DNA from: Psychromonas sp. B3M02
GTDB taxonomy: Bacteria; Pseudomonadota; Gammaproteobacteria; Enterobacterales; Psychromonadaceae
Direction of reading: 5' to 3'
NCBI RefSeq assembly: GCF_003318165.1
Contig: NZ_QOCB01000040.1
Coordinates: forward strand, 1-64,000
DNA: 64,000 nucleotides
This document shows positions 18,174 through 25,864 of this stretch, one piece after another; the stretch's first letter is position 1, and each line of letters opens with the position of its first letter. Position numbers and translations under genes: made by a program. The notes under the pieces were generated by a model that was not told the origin of the DNA, searched no databases, and saw only the letters and a program-made list of their open reading frames with translations.

Positions 18174-19137
18174 ATTAAATGAGAAAGGCAATAAACTACT
18201 GGCTTTGTTAGCAGATGGCGAGTTTCACTCTGGTGAAAAAATTGGTGAGTTATTAGGAGTATCAAGAACTTCGGTTAATAACTACATTAAAGCATTACAA
18301 GAGATTGGCTTAGACATTTACAAAGTTACCGGCAAAGGTTATTGCAGCGCAACACCTTTAGCCTTGTTAAACCAACAAGCGATTCGTGACATTAGTGGGG
18401 TGGCGAACGTCCATGTTGAGCAGATCCTACCTTCTACTAACGAATATTTATTAGATAAAATCCCCAATTTAGCCAATGGTCAAACCTGCATTACCGAGTG
18501 CCAAACTGCTGGTCGAGGCAGGCGTGGTAGACAATGGGTTTCACCATTTGCATCACACCTGTATTTCTCCATGTATTGGCGCTTAGAGGCGGGTATTGAA
18601 AAAGCCTCTGGTTTAAGTCTGCTGGTGGGTATTGCAGTGGTTAATGCACTTGAGAAGCTGGGGATTCAAGGAGTAGCGCTAAAATGGCCTAATGACCTCT
18701 ATTACCAAGGCAAAAAGCTGGCTGGTATATTGATAGAGCTAAATGCACAAGCCTCTGAGGCATGCCATTGTGTCATTGGTATTGGCATAAATATTAGAAT
18801 GCCAGCACATCAAGCGGATGCTATCGATCAACCTTGGACAGACCTTAATACGATCAACGCACAACCCGTCGACCGTAATCAGTTGTCTGGATTATTAATC
18901 ACTGAGTTACAGACGTTATTAGCAGATTATGAAGTAAAAGGCTTAGCGCCGTTTTTAAAACGCTGGTTTGAGCTAGATTGCTTCCTAAACCAAGATGTTA
19001 ATTTGATCATGGCTGACAAAGTTCAAAAAGGAATTTGTCGAGGAATCAATGAACAGGGCGCATTGCTATTAGAGGTTGACCAACAAGTCACGCCTTACAT
19101 AGGTGGTGAAATATCACTGCGTTTGGCGAATAATTAG
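18166..19137 (+). CDS. birA: Biotin operon repressor / biotin-protein ligase BirA
   Basis: BirA activates biotin to biotinyl-AMP, transfers it to biotin carboxyl carrier protein and, as a dimer, represses the bio operon. The 323-residue protein has an N-terminal winged helix (SGEKIGELLGVSRTSVNNYIKAL), the ligase core with GRGRRGRQWVSP, KWPNDLYYQGKKLAGILIE and GIGINIRMP, and a small SH3-like C-terminal domain. I chose the ATG at 18166 (MSELNEKGNK) because it overlaps the end of murB in the conserved way. In E. coli coaA and then the tRNA operon follow. Here coaA is absent and the tRNAs come directly. Confidence 0.96.
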   Translation: MSELNEKGNKLLALLADGEFHSGEKIGELLGVSRTSVNNYIKALQEIGLDIYKVTGKGYCSATPLALLNQQAIRDISGVANVHVEQILPSTNEYLLDKIPNLANGQTCITECQTAGRGRRGRQWVSPFASHLYFSMYWRLEAGIEKASGLSLLVGIAVVNALEKLGIQGVALKWPNDLYYQGKKLAGILIELNAQASEACHCVIGIGINIRMPAHQADAIDQPWTDLNTINAQPVDRNQLSGLLITELQTLLADYEVKGLAPFLKRWFELDCFLNQDVNLIMADKVQKGICRGINEQGALLLEVDQQVTPYIGGEISLRLANN

Positions 19138-19207
19138 ACTAAATTAACGAAATTGATTTGTTTTTAAGCAAACAAACAAAAAACTGTGTTTTTTTGCTAA
19201 TAAACAC

Positions 19208-19236
19208 TTGCAAGGCAAGCTCAAGTTCTTTAATAT
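19208..19236 (+). promoter_or_regulatory. Promoter of the tRNA operon
   Basis: TTGCAA at 19208-19213 and TAATAT at 19231-19236 are spaced by exactly 17 bases, 19 bases upstream of the first tRNA. The GC-rich discriminator TCGCGGC just after the -10 box is the type seen in stringently controlled stable-RNA promoters. Confidence 0.75.
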
Positions 19237-19254
19237 TCGCGGCACTTAGACAGC

Positions 19255-19330
<76 letters not shown>

Positions 19331-19340
19331 TCTAAGTCCT

Positions 19341-19424
19341 GGAGGGGTTCCCGAGTGGCCAAAGGGAACAGATTGTAAATCTGTCGCGAAAGCTTCGGTG
19401 GTTCGAATCCACCTCCCTCCACCA
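19341..19424 (+). tRNA. tRNA-Tyr (anticodon GTA)
   Basis: A class II tRNA of 84 bases with a long variable arm and encoded CCA. The acceptor GGAGGGG pairs with TCCCTCC, with one G-U pair. The anticodon loop shows GTA at 19375-19377. It corresponds to tyrU, 10 bases after tRNA-Thr. Confidence 0.97.
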
Positions 19425-19515
19425 TATTTTATCTCACTTGTCACTGTGAGGCAGTAGAGAACAATGCAATAGCATTGTTTTTTGCTATGTAGTTTACGCT
19501 ACTGATGCGGTATTT

Positions 19516-19590
<75 letters not shown>

Positions 19591-19604
19591 ACTACTTCTA
19601 CTTT

Positions 19605-19633
19605 AAAACCAAGCACTTGTGCTTGGTTTTTTT
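19605..19633 (+). terminator. Intrinsic terminator of the tRNA operon
   Basis: AAAACCAAGCAC pairs with GTGCTTGGTTTT around a two-base centre, followed by a T run, 14 bases after tRNA-Gly. Confidence 0.92.
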
Positions 19634-19660
19634 GTTTCTGCTGTTTGAAAAAACATTCTT

Positions 19661-19688
19661 GGTGACCAAACGGTGACCATTTGGTGTC
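19661..19688. repeat. Three 11-bp-spaced GGTGACC repeats beside tRNA-Gly
   Basis: GGTGACC (19661-19667), GGTGACC (19672-19678) and the decayed GGTGTC (19683-19688) recur every 11 bases, one helical turn. Short direct repeats of this sort commonly lie between a tRNA attachment site and a tyrosine integrase gene, where they serve as arm-type binding sites. No integrase gene follows, so I read them as the scar of a lost element. Confidence 0.5.
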
Positions 19689-19725
19689 AAACTTAGTTTT
19701 TACATTGATAGACTTAATTCAAGTA

Positions 19726-19979
19726 TCAATGCTTATCAACAATATTCTCATTGCCTTTAAAGCTTCGATTCGCTAAATAATGCTGTCTTAACCAGCACCA
19801 TCGATGATAACAACTGCATATTTCTGACTCGTAGCGGCTTTGAATATCTGTGATAAATGCGTTTTCATGATCTCTTTATTAACAAATGGAACAACCATTG
19901 TCTTGCTAGCATCATTCGTCACCCAGGCTGAACCAAATCGATAAGCATACTCAATTTTTTGTGTGGAAAGTGAGCTGAG
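19726..19979 (-). pseudogene. IS630-type transposase remnant with internal deletion
   Basis: Read on the minus strand, 19979-19788 encodes a stretch including QKIEYAYRFGSAWV, VVPFVNKEIMKTHL and YAVVIIDGAG, the middle of an IS630/DDE_3 transposase up to the second catalytic Asp. The frame then hits a stop. Shifting frame at the same point gives WLRQHYLANRSFKGNENIVDKH, the family's C-terminal part. The segment between (WHxS to NPxEQVW in intact relatives) is missing, so the gene has lost an internal piece at a short TGG repeat. The N-terminal half is also gone. I see no intact terminal inverted repeats. Confidence 0.75.
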
Positions 19980-20143
19980 TATGACGCAATACTTAGTTTC
20001 TTTAACAGTAATATTTAATATTATTTTTATTAAAATGATGTAAAGTTTTGACTATGAACGAATTAATTGTTATTCGTTGTACTAATTTTAAACCCCATAA
20101 TCCTTTACTATCGTGAATTATGGATAATATACTGTTATAAATC

Positions 20144-20926
20144 ATGGAAAGTATGGATATCGAATTTATAAAATGGTTAGCCACGGGAGGACTTGGAGGA
20201 GCTGTAATATCATTCCTTCTAAAATCTTGGTTTGAAACTAGGCTAAAAAATAGCATAAAACATGAATATGACTCTAAGTTACTAGAGCTGAAAAATGCAT
20301 TAGAAAAAGACAGCGCTGCTTTAGCTCTTATCCAGAATCACTACCGCACAACTAATGCTGCGGGTCATGATAAGGTATTGAACTCCATAAGTTACTTATG
20401 GAGTAGCATCGTTGAACTAAGAAAAGTTAAGCCGTCTATATTAACTTTTTCAGATGTATTAGTTGAAAGTGAATTCGGCGAAGATTTCGGAAATCACCTG
20501 CATGAAAATGTTATTGATATCACAGAGGATGACATTAATAAGTTATTTTCAGGAAAGCTTGAAACAGTAAGTGAACATAGACTTTTTGCTGGAGAGCTTC
20601 TTTCTTCTTACTTTTATTCTTACCAACGTATTATCGGGAGAATTTCAATCGTTATTCAAAAAGGGAGAATGAATAAAAATGTTCCTCTTTGGTGGGAAGA
20701 TGAGATTTGTAAAAGTGTAATTTCAGCTGTTTGTAACGAAAAAGAAAAAGAAGTGTTTAATCAACTTCGATTTCAAAAAATCAACTGGTTACTTAATCAC
20801 ATCGAACAAAAGTTTCTAAGTGCCGCAAACCAAATTATTTCAGGTGAAAGTAGTATTGATAAAGCATTCGAACAATCAGCTCGTATTATGCAAAAGTATT
20901 CTAATGAAGAGTTACGTGGCAAATGA
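20144..20926 (+). CDS. Unknown membrane-anchored cassette protein
   Basis: I do not recognise this 260-residue protein. It has one N-terminal hydrophobic segment (about residues 9-27, WLATGGLGGAVISFLLKSW), then a charged, probably coiled-coil stretch (about 30-65, HEYDSKLLELKNALEKD), then a soluble helical domain. No catalytic motif stands out. The start is ATG at 20144, with an alternative at 20153. It ends 3 bases before a candidate attC site and reads in the direction expected for an integron cassette. The membrane anchor, coiled coil and helical domain recur in uncharacterised cassette and defence-island proteins, but no function can be assigned. Confidence 0.72.
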   Translation: MESMDIEFIKWLATGGLGGAVISFLLKSWFETRLKNSIKHEYDSKLLELKNALEKDSAALALIQNHYRTTNAAGHDKVLNSISYLWSSIVELRKVKPSILTFSDVLVESEFGEDFGNHLHENVIDITEDDINKLFSGKLETVSEHRLFAGELLSSYFYSYQRIIGRISIVIQKGRMNKNVPLWWEDEICKSVISAVCNEKEKEVFNQLRFQKINWLLNHIEQKFLSAANQIISGESSIDKAFEQSARIMQKYSNEELRGK

Positions 20927-20928
20927 TT

Positions 20929-21047
20929 TATAACAAGTGGAAGGTGTCCACTTTTGCGGGTGAAGATCACAAAAAACAGTTGGCTTTTTGCTCGTTCCTC
21001 GCTAATTGTAACCAACAATTTTATTGCCGCTTAGCAAAGCGTTATGC
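20929..21047 (+). other. Candidate attC site 1 (integron-cassette recombination site)
   Basis: The interval starts with TTATAACAAG directly after a stop codon and ends with CGCTTAGCAAAGCGTTATGC, whose GTTATGC resembles an attC R' core. An inner GTTGG/CCAAC stem encloses TTTTTGCTCGTTCCTCGCTAAT. The overall palindrome is weaker than at the two following sites, so this one is the least certain. Spacing (gene stop, site, next gene start 16 bases on) fits a cassette junction. Confidence 0.55.
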
Positions 21048-21062
21048 ATCGAAAGGAATCAT

Positions 21063-21800
21063 ATGAGCACAATTAAAGAATATATGTTTGATCTTCAAGA
21101 AGAGGAAATGGGCCAGTGGATAAGGGAGCATCTTGAGGATGATGAGGCTGATGAAGAAACCCCAGGCTGGGATGAGTTAGCTCAAGAATGGTCATATATG
21201 CAAGAGAGCCTTCAAGAAGAACATGAGTCTCTACAGTGGTACACATCTCATTCATACTCGGACTTGCATCGTTCTTTTCAATTTCAAATACATAATCTGC
21301 GTGACCTAACAGATTTACAGATAGCCGTTTCACATGAAGAAACATTTTATAAAATGTCGTACGCACATGCTGTTACTTTGATGGAATCATTTTTAGCCGA
21401 CTCAGTTAGGTCATTGATCATCTCTGATGAAAAATACTTTCAAAATGCTATAACTAAAGTCGAAGATTTAAAGGATATAAAGTACTCCTTAAAAGATATT
21501 GCCAAGCAGCAAGATGGAGCAAGAGGCTTCGCAGTCAAAGAATTATCAGGTGTTATGTACCATAATATTCCTAAGGTTCGCGAAATTTTAAAATCTATTC
21601 TTGGTCAATCCGTAACTCTTGATATCTCTTCTGTTTGTAAGATCACAACTCTTAGGCATGACATAGTGCATCGAGATGGTAAGACTACAGATGGAAACCT
21701 AATCAAAGTTGATAAAGATATTGCACTAGAGACAATTGCTGCTATTGAAGTATTTGTGGAAAGTGTGGCATCGGAAATTAGTCGAGTTACAAATGCATAA
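21063..21800 (+). CDS. HEPN-motif hypothetical protein in integron-like cassette
   Basis: This 245-residue protein has a strongly acidic N-terminal third (EEEMGQWIREHLEDDEADEE) and an all-helical C-terminal half. The helix with LRHDIVHRDG contains R198-x4-H203, the Rx4-6H active-site motif of HEPN RNases, preceded by the paired helix KMSYAHAVTLMESFLADSVRSL typical of large HEPN families. I chose ATG 21063 over the upstream in-frame start at 21024 because the latter lies inside attC site 1. The stop codon falls inside attC site 2, as is common for cassettes. Possible roles are toxin or defence RNase; an inactive binding domain cannot be excluded. Confidence 0.78.
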   Translation: MSTIKEYMFDLQEEEMGQWIREHLEDDEADEETPGWDELAQEWSYMQESLQEEHESLQWYTSHSYSDLHRSFQFQIHNLRDLTDLQIAVSHEETFYKMSYAHAVTLMESFLADSVRSLIISDEKYFQNAITKVEDLKDIKYSLKDIAKQQDGARGFAVKELSGVMYHNIPKVREILKSILGQSVTLDISSVCKITTLRHDIVHRDGKTTDGNLIKVDKDIALETIAAIEVFVESVASEISRVTNA

Positions 21801-21867
21801 CAAGGCGCTGCTACGGAAAATTTATTCGCTGGCGCTCATAAATTCCCGCAGAGCGCGGCGTTGAGGC
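21795..21867 (+). other. attC site 2 (integron-cassette recombination site)
   Basis: GCATAACAAGGCGCTGCTACGG on the left and CCGCAGAGCGCGGCGTTGAGGC on the right form a long imperfect palindrome that continues inward through AAATTTAT/ATAAATT. The outer cores are AAC and GTT, as in attC R'' and R'. The size of about 73 bases and the overlap with the preceding stop codon fit a cassette attC. Confidence 0.78.
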
Positions 21868-22000
21868 TGTAGAATAACTCATTTTTTATAGATTTATGAA
21901 AATTTGTAATTTTTAACTTGTTGTTTTATTGGAATATTAAATTTTAAAATGGCTGTGCTTTCTTGGAAATAGAGAAGTTATACAGCCTCGTTAATCTTTC

Positions 22001-22291
22001 TCAGTCATTAAGTCGTTGCGTAGCTTTTGTATAAACATTGCTTCGTTCACGTTTTCCGACTGCGAGCACAGTTACAGTAACGATATTATCTTTGACTTGG
22101 TACACTAGTCGGTAGCCTGACTGTCGAAGTTTAATTTTATATATGCAGTCTGAACCAGAAAGCCTAGCAGCAGGGATGTGTGGGTTTGTTAAGCGTTCAA
22201 CTAATTTTTTCTTAAACTGAATTTTGAGTGTTGCTCCTAATTTGTCCCATTCTTTTAATGCGCTTTTTTTGAATTCGAGACTATAGGTCAT
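22001..22291 (-). CDS. relE: RelE-family type II toxin
   Basis: This 96-residue protein closely resembles E. coli RelE, a ribosome-dependent mRNA interferase. Shared segments are FKKSALKEWDKLGATLKIQFKKK, the YKIKLRQSGYRLVYQV core and VGKRERSNVYTKA near the C-terminus, which carry the basic RNA-binding residues. The gene overlaps the antitoxin gene upstream by 11 bases. It lies antisense to the cassette direction and so needs its own promoter, usual for toxin-antitoxin cassettes in Vibrio superintegrons. Confidence 0.93.
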   Translation of the reverse strand: MTYSLEFKKSALKEWDKLGATLKIQFKKKLVERLTNPHIPAARLSGSDCIYKIKLRQSGYRLVYQVKDNIVTVTVLAVGKRERSNVYTKATQRLND

Positions 22292-22529
22292 CGATATTTA
22301 CCGAAATGTTAGCTTCATTTTGTCGTTCTTTTGCTAAAGCTAATAGCTCAAGATCTGCAATTTTGTCCATCATCATTTCGTAGGCTTCAGCAGGAACGCA
22401 ATAAAATGCAGGTTCGTTTCTATTAAGCACGGCAACAGGATCACCATAAGCACTTGTTGCCACTTTCATTGGGTTTGCTTTGAATTCGGTAATACTGGCT
22501 GCGACATCAGCTAAAATTCTAGTAGTCAT
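22281..22529 (-). CDS. Phd/YefM-type antitoxin (RelB/StbD-like)
   Basis: This 82-residue protein has the Phd/YefM N-terminal DNA-binding fold (RILADVAASITEFKANPMKV, AYGDPVAVLNRNEPAFYCVPAEAYE) and a short C-terminal tail (QNEANISVNIDDL) that would wrap the toxin. It should neutralise the adjacent RelE and repress the shared promoter upstream of 22529. The start MTTRILADV is preceded by AAGAGACC. Confidence 0.92.
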   Translation of the reverse strand: MTTRILADVAASITEFKANPMKVATSAYGDPVAVLNRNEPAFYCVPAEAYEMMMDKIADLELLALAKERQNEANISVNIDDL

Positions 22530-22585
22530 AGTTAAGGTCTCTTATTAGGTCTTTTAATAAGTCCATTGTAGTTACCTGAGCGAGG

Positions 22586-22691
22586 TTTAACAAGGCAATT
22601 AAATCGGACGCATAACGGCTGTCGCGATTTTTTATAAAAAAATTCGTAAAAATAGCGCCAACCTACACGCCATTTAATGCGGCGTTATAGC
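22586..22691 (+). other. attC site 3 (integron-cassette recombination site)
   Basis: TTTAACAAGGCAATTAAAT on the left pairs with ATTTAATGCGGCGTTATAG on the right, and the complementarity continues through CGGACGC/GCGTGTAG-type and CGCGATTTTT/AAAAATAGCG segments to a central loop. Size (about 106 bases), AAC/GTT cores and asymmetry match Vibrio-type attC repeats very well. It is the clearest of the three sites. Confidence 0.85.
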
Positions 22692-22715
22692 TTCAAATCC
22701 CAACTCTTTTCTTTG

Positions 22716-22730
22716 TACGCTAATTGCGTA
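22716..22730. promoter_or_regulatory. Inverted repeat in the relic higB promoter
   Basis: TACGC-TAATT-GCGTA is a perfect 5-base inverted repeat 10 bases before the higB remnant and overlaps a possible -10 (TATACT). Operators of this shape are bound by HigA-type antitoxins. Confidence 0.45.
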
Positions 22731-22740
22731 TACTCAACCA

Positions 22741-22919
22741 ATGAAAAGTATTTTTATTGAATCGTCCATTTTTAAAAGTGGAGAAATAATTATCTATCAG
22801 AGGAAGATTTCCGACTTTTCTAAGCTGAGTTAATGCCAAACCCGAAAGCTGGCGATGTTATACAAGTCGCTGTTGGCCTAAGAAAAATTAGAGTCGCGAG
22901 CAAAGGGAATGGGAAACGT
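22741..22919 (+). pseudogene. higB: Decayed higB (RelE-superfamily) toxin
   Basis: The reading opens as MKSIFIESSIF, the conserved start of Vibrio superintegron HigB toxins. A frameshift within the next few codons moves the reading to WRNNYLSEEDFRLF, then a TAA stands where a Gln codon is expected, then AELMPNPKAGDVIQ and GLRKIRVASKG continue before similarity ends near GKR. So it carries one frameshift, one nonsense change and a lost C-terminal third. No higA antitoxin follows. It sits immediately after attC site 3, as the gene of the next cassette would. Confidence 0.82.
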
Positions 22920-23300
22920 ATTTCTCGACTAAGACAGCTAAATCGATACCCACCAAGCCCCCTCTGGAAACTATAAATATATGACCAATATTTTAAATAT
23001 TACCACCGTCCGCTTTGAGCGGGCATACGCTCTAAACCTAATTGAACATCACAGTGACAGTCTTACAAGCCGCCAAAGCGGTCATTCACATCGCTCTAAA
23101 TTTACTTGGATTTATGATATTACCACTATGGCGCTATCGCCTCGGAAGCGACGTAGAAAATTATAAGTTAATATTCGTTGGTCTCACAATATAATCATTT
23201 TAACCAAGCTAAAACTCGCCCCCTGGATGGCTCTGGATCAAGTATCTTGGAGTGGATTGGGTATATAAGGATACGATAATCCTAAAGCGTCTATTTTGTG
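22920..23300. other. Non-coding remnant DNA between higB relic and MITE
   Basis: I find no recognisable gene here. A 61-codon frame at 22981-23166 (MTNILNITTV) has no ribosome-binding site and no family resemblance. A small CCGC/GCGG stem lies near 23010. The region is probably eroded cassette or insertion DNA. Confidence 0.5.
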
Positions 23301-23465
23301 TAATACCAAATCCACTAACTATGTGATTTATCTAGGCGCGAAGAAAATGAATGAAAGCAATGCGTTGATTGCAGTAACTAGTTATTCTAATTGCAAAATT
23401 AATAACGCAGCTAGCATTCATTTTTATAAGCGTAAATGAATAGCTATTTAGTGGAATTGGTATAA
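23301..23465. repeat. MITE-like palindromic repeat, copy 1
   Basis: TAATACCAAATCCACTAACTA at the left end is the inverted counterpart of TAGCTATTTAGTGGAATTGG-TATAA at the right end. Inside, GAATGAAAGC...GCTAGCATTC and TTGCAGTAAC/TAGTTATTCTAATTGCAA extend the palindrome, so the whole unit of about 165 bases could fold into one hairpin. It shares its TACCAAT outer ends with the element at 25865-26070. It encodes nothing. Confidence 0.75.
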
Positions 23466-23468
23466 ACA

Positions 23469-24446
23469 CTATATCTGTGTTGCTGATTCCCAGTCAGTTA
23501 ATAGCTTCATTATGTCTTCTGAACTTTCAGGCGTTACCTTAGGTGATTCAAGGGATTTAGCACCACGTTCAACGGCTTCACGTATTGCTCTAACCTGATA
23601 GTCGAAGGCATCGCCAGAAGCTTCTATTGTCGTGGTTTCCTTTGATGTTTCATATATTTCTACTTCAAATTCATTTTTTAAGGTTGGTAACCATGGGTTA
23701 CTATTAAAAGTTAAACAGCCTTTACTTCCTAGTACGGTGAAACCATGTTTAAGCCCATAATCTTCAGCTGTATGAATTTGTAGACTAATCTTATTGGCAA
23801 AACGAAAAGTCGCGCTAGATTCACAAATATTGCCATCTTCGCCACGTCGTCCCATTCCTGATAACGTGTATTGCATCAATTCATTTTCAGGAAGAGACTG
23901 TTTTAAAATAAGGTAAGCCAACGACATTGGATAACAACCCAAGTTATATAAAGCACCTTTACTTTGTACATTGACGAATTGAGAAATTGACGCCACGTAA
24001 GAAGCTTGTATTGCTTTAATTTCACCAATCGCTCCCGATGCAAGTACATCAAGCCCTTTTTCTGAAAATGGATGACATAAGTACATCAAACCTTCTGCAA
24101 AAAATACGTTGTGCTCTCTCACCGCTGCAAGCGCTTGTTTGGTTTTTTCCATATCGACAGACAAAGATTTTTCACAAAGTATCGCTTTTCCTGCTTGAGC
24201 GGCTTTTATTACAAACTCATGATGAAGGTGATTTGGCAGCGCGATATAAACGATATCAACTTCAGTGTCATTGACGATCTCATCAAAGTCAGTAGACGAT
24301 TTCTTAAACCCGTATTTGTTTGAAAATTCAGTTAAAGTGGAAGCAGTTCTTCCGGCGACTGCGTATAACTCGCTTTTATCATCATTTTGAATCGCTTTAG
24401 CCATTACGTCAGAAATAAAACTAGTACCTAGAATTGCCCATTTCAT
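23469..24446 (-). CDS. Gfo/Idh/MocA-family oxidoreductase
   Basis: This 325-residue NAD(P)-dependent dehydrogenase has an N-terminal Rossmann fold (WAILGTSFISDVMAKAI), the family signature VYIALPNHLHHEFVIKAAQAGKAILCEKSLS with the catalytic EK pair, and FFAEGLMYLCHPF as in dihydrodiol/aldose dehydrogenase-like members. The first glycine-motif residue region reads GTSFIS rather than GxGxxG, which several family members tolerate. The substrate is unknown, probably a sugar or polyol. Its start overlaps the stop of the upstream monooxygenase-like gene by 3 bases (ATGA-type coupling). Confidence 0.9.
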   Translation of the reverse strand: MKWAILGTSFISDVMAKAIQNDDKSELYAVAGRTASTLTEFSNKYGFKKSSTDFDEIVNDTEVDIVYIALPNHLHHEFVIKAAQAGKAILCEKSLSVDMEKTKQALAAVREHNVFFAEGLMYLCHPFSEKGLDVLASGAIGEIKAIQASYVASISQFVNVQSKGALYNLGCYPMSLAYLILKQSLPENELMQYTLSGMGRRGEDGNICESSATFRFANKISLQIHTAEDYGLKHGFTVLGSKGCLTFNSNPWLPTLKNEFEVEIYETSKETTTIEASGDAFDYQVRAIREAVERGAKSLESPKVTPESSEDIMKLLTDWESATQI

Positions 24447-24769
24447 TTGATTTCTCCTTTCAATATATTTGCTACAGGTTCTGTTTCATAAGCTTTAACA
24501 AATTCTGTTAAGGCTGTACTGAAAAATGCTTTTGTATGATCAGCGATGAAGTGAGCATCAAATGCAGCCTTATCTTTATATATTTCCCATAAAATTATCT
24601 TTCTAGGGGCCTCATTATCCTGATGAGCAATTGCAAATAAACAACCTTCTTCGCTGTTCATATCATCACAAAACTGCTGAATTGCGCTTAATCCAGTATA
24701 AATTTCTACGGTTTCTTTGATTTTTAATTCTGCTGTTATTGAAACATTTCCTGTTATTGCATTAATCAT
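24443..24769 (-). CDS. Antibiotic biosynthesis monooxygenase-domain protein
   Basis: This 108-residue protein fits the ABM/quinol-monooxygenase dimeric ferredoxin-like fold (ITAELKIKETVEIYTG, then IILWEIYKDKAAFDAHFIADHTKAF). Such proteins oxidise quinols or related aromatics, or degrade reactive aldehydes, often without a cofactor. A longer frame begins at a TTG at 24799; I prefer ATG 24769, though neither has a strong ribosome-binding site. It is translationally coupled to the oxidoreductase downstream and divergent from a LysR gene that probably regulates both. Confidence 0.82.
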   Translation of the reverse strand: MINAITGNVSITAELKIKETVEIYTGLSAIQQFCDDMNSEEGCLFAIAHQDNEAPRKIILWEIYKDKAAFDAHFIADHTKAFFSTALTEFVKAYETEPVANILKGEIK

Positions 24770-24865
24770 AGTTGGCCCATTCTTAAGATAAACATCCAAT
24801 ATAATTGTAGCGTTACATTTGATAAACTAGCATTTAATTTATTTTCAATAAACTCAGGGTTTACA

Positions 24866-25759
24866 ATGGATAAGTTAAAAAGTATGGAAGTATTCGTTTT
24901 TGTTGTAGAAAGTGGTAGCTTTCGTCAAGCGGCTAATCACTTTGATATTTCGGCAACAATGGCTGGGAAACATATTCAATACCTTGAGTCATCACTTGAA
25001 ACACGGATTTTAAATAGAACAACAAGAAAGCATTCACTGACTGAAAGTGGTCAAATTTATTATCAAGAATGTAAAAGAATTATTGAAGATATTTCATTAG
25101 CAGAAAATAAAATACAACAGGTTGAAAATACGCCCATAGGCACGATTAAAATAAATACCCCGATCACTATTGGCTGTGAGTTGTTAGCACCTATTATTGC
25201 AACTTTCTTACAAAAATATCCCTTACTAGATGTGGAAATGATACTCGATAATTCGCTTGTTGACCCGTTTCAGTCCGATGCGGATATCTTTTTAAGAATT
25301 GGTGAGTTAAATGATTCTAATTTAATTGCACGTAAAGTGGGTGATTATAAAATGCGTTTTTGTGCATCCCCATCTTACCTATCTAAGTATGGTGAACCAA
25401 ATAGTTTAGAGAGTTTAAAGGATCATTCCTGTCTTGGTTTTGTATATAACCAAGGGCAAATGCAAAGCCTTAAATTAAACTCTGACGCATTTAATAAACG
25501 TAATGCGAGATTAACCTCAAATAATGGACATGCACTTAAGATTGTTGCAGTTCATGGCGCAGGTATAGTGCTTCAGCCAACCATCTTGGTTGATAAAGAG
25601 ATTGAAAAAGGCACATTAGTTGAGGTTTTAACTGAATTTGTGCCCGAGCCAAAACCAATTCATCTATTACTTAGAAATAGAATATTATCCATTAAAAATC
25701 GTACTTTTATGGACTATGTGGTGAAAAAACTACAAAAAGAGCTTCAAAATAATAGCTAG
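24866..25759 (+). CDS. LysR-family transcriptional regulator
   Basis: This 297-residue regulator has an N-terminal winged helix (MEVFVFVVESGSFRQAANHFDISATMAGKHIQYLESSLETRILNR in pieces) and a C-terminal periplasmic-binding-like effector domain (TPIGTIKINTPITIG, HGAGIVLQPTI). The HTH variant ATMAGKHIQYLE is that of the CrgA/YhjC-like LysR branch controlling oxidoreductases and quinone or aldehyde stress genes. It is divergent from the two-gene operon on its left, with 96 bases between, which is the classic LysR-target layout. Confidence 0.92.
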   Translation: MDKLKSMEVFVFVVESGSFRQAANHFDISATMAGKHIQYLESSLETRILNRTTRKHSLTESGQIYYQECKRIIEDISLAENKIQQVENTPIGTIKINTPITIGCELLAPIIATFLQKYPLLDVEMILDNSLVDPFQSDADIFLRIGELNDSNLIARKVGDYKMRFCASPSYLSKYGEPNSLESLKDHSCLGFVYNQGQMQSLKLNSDAFNKRNARLTSNNGHALKIVAVHGAGIVLQPTILVDKEIEKGTLVEVLTEFVPEPKPIHLLLRNRILSIKNRTFMDYVVKKLQKELQNNS

Positions 25760-25864
25760 AAATCTTCCAATAAGAGTAATGACGGGTACTGTCTCGCTAT
25801 CCTGCACAAATTATTAGCCATGCAGTTTGGCTTTATCATCGTTTTAACTTTACCTTTCGAGGCG

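Noticed and set aside
22981..23166. 61-codon open frame in the accessory region
   Set aside because: No ribosome-binding site, no family resemblance and odd composition in a region of eroded fragments.
23469..24799. Oxidoreductase and ABM gene as further integron cassettes
   Set aside because: No attC-like sites flank them, they are coupled in one operon with a divergent LysR gene, and this is a normal chromosomal arrangement.
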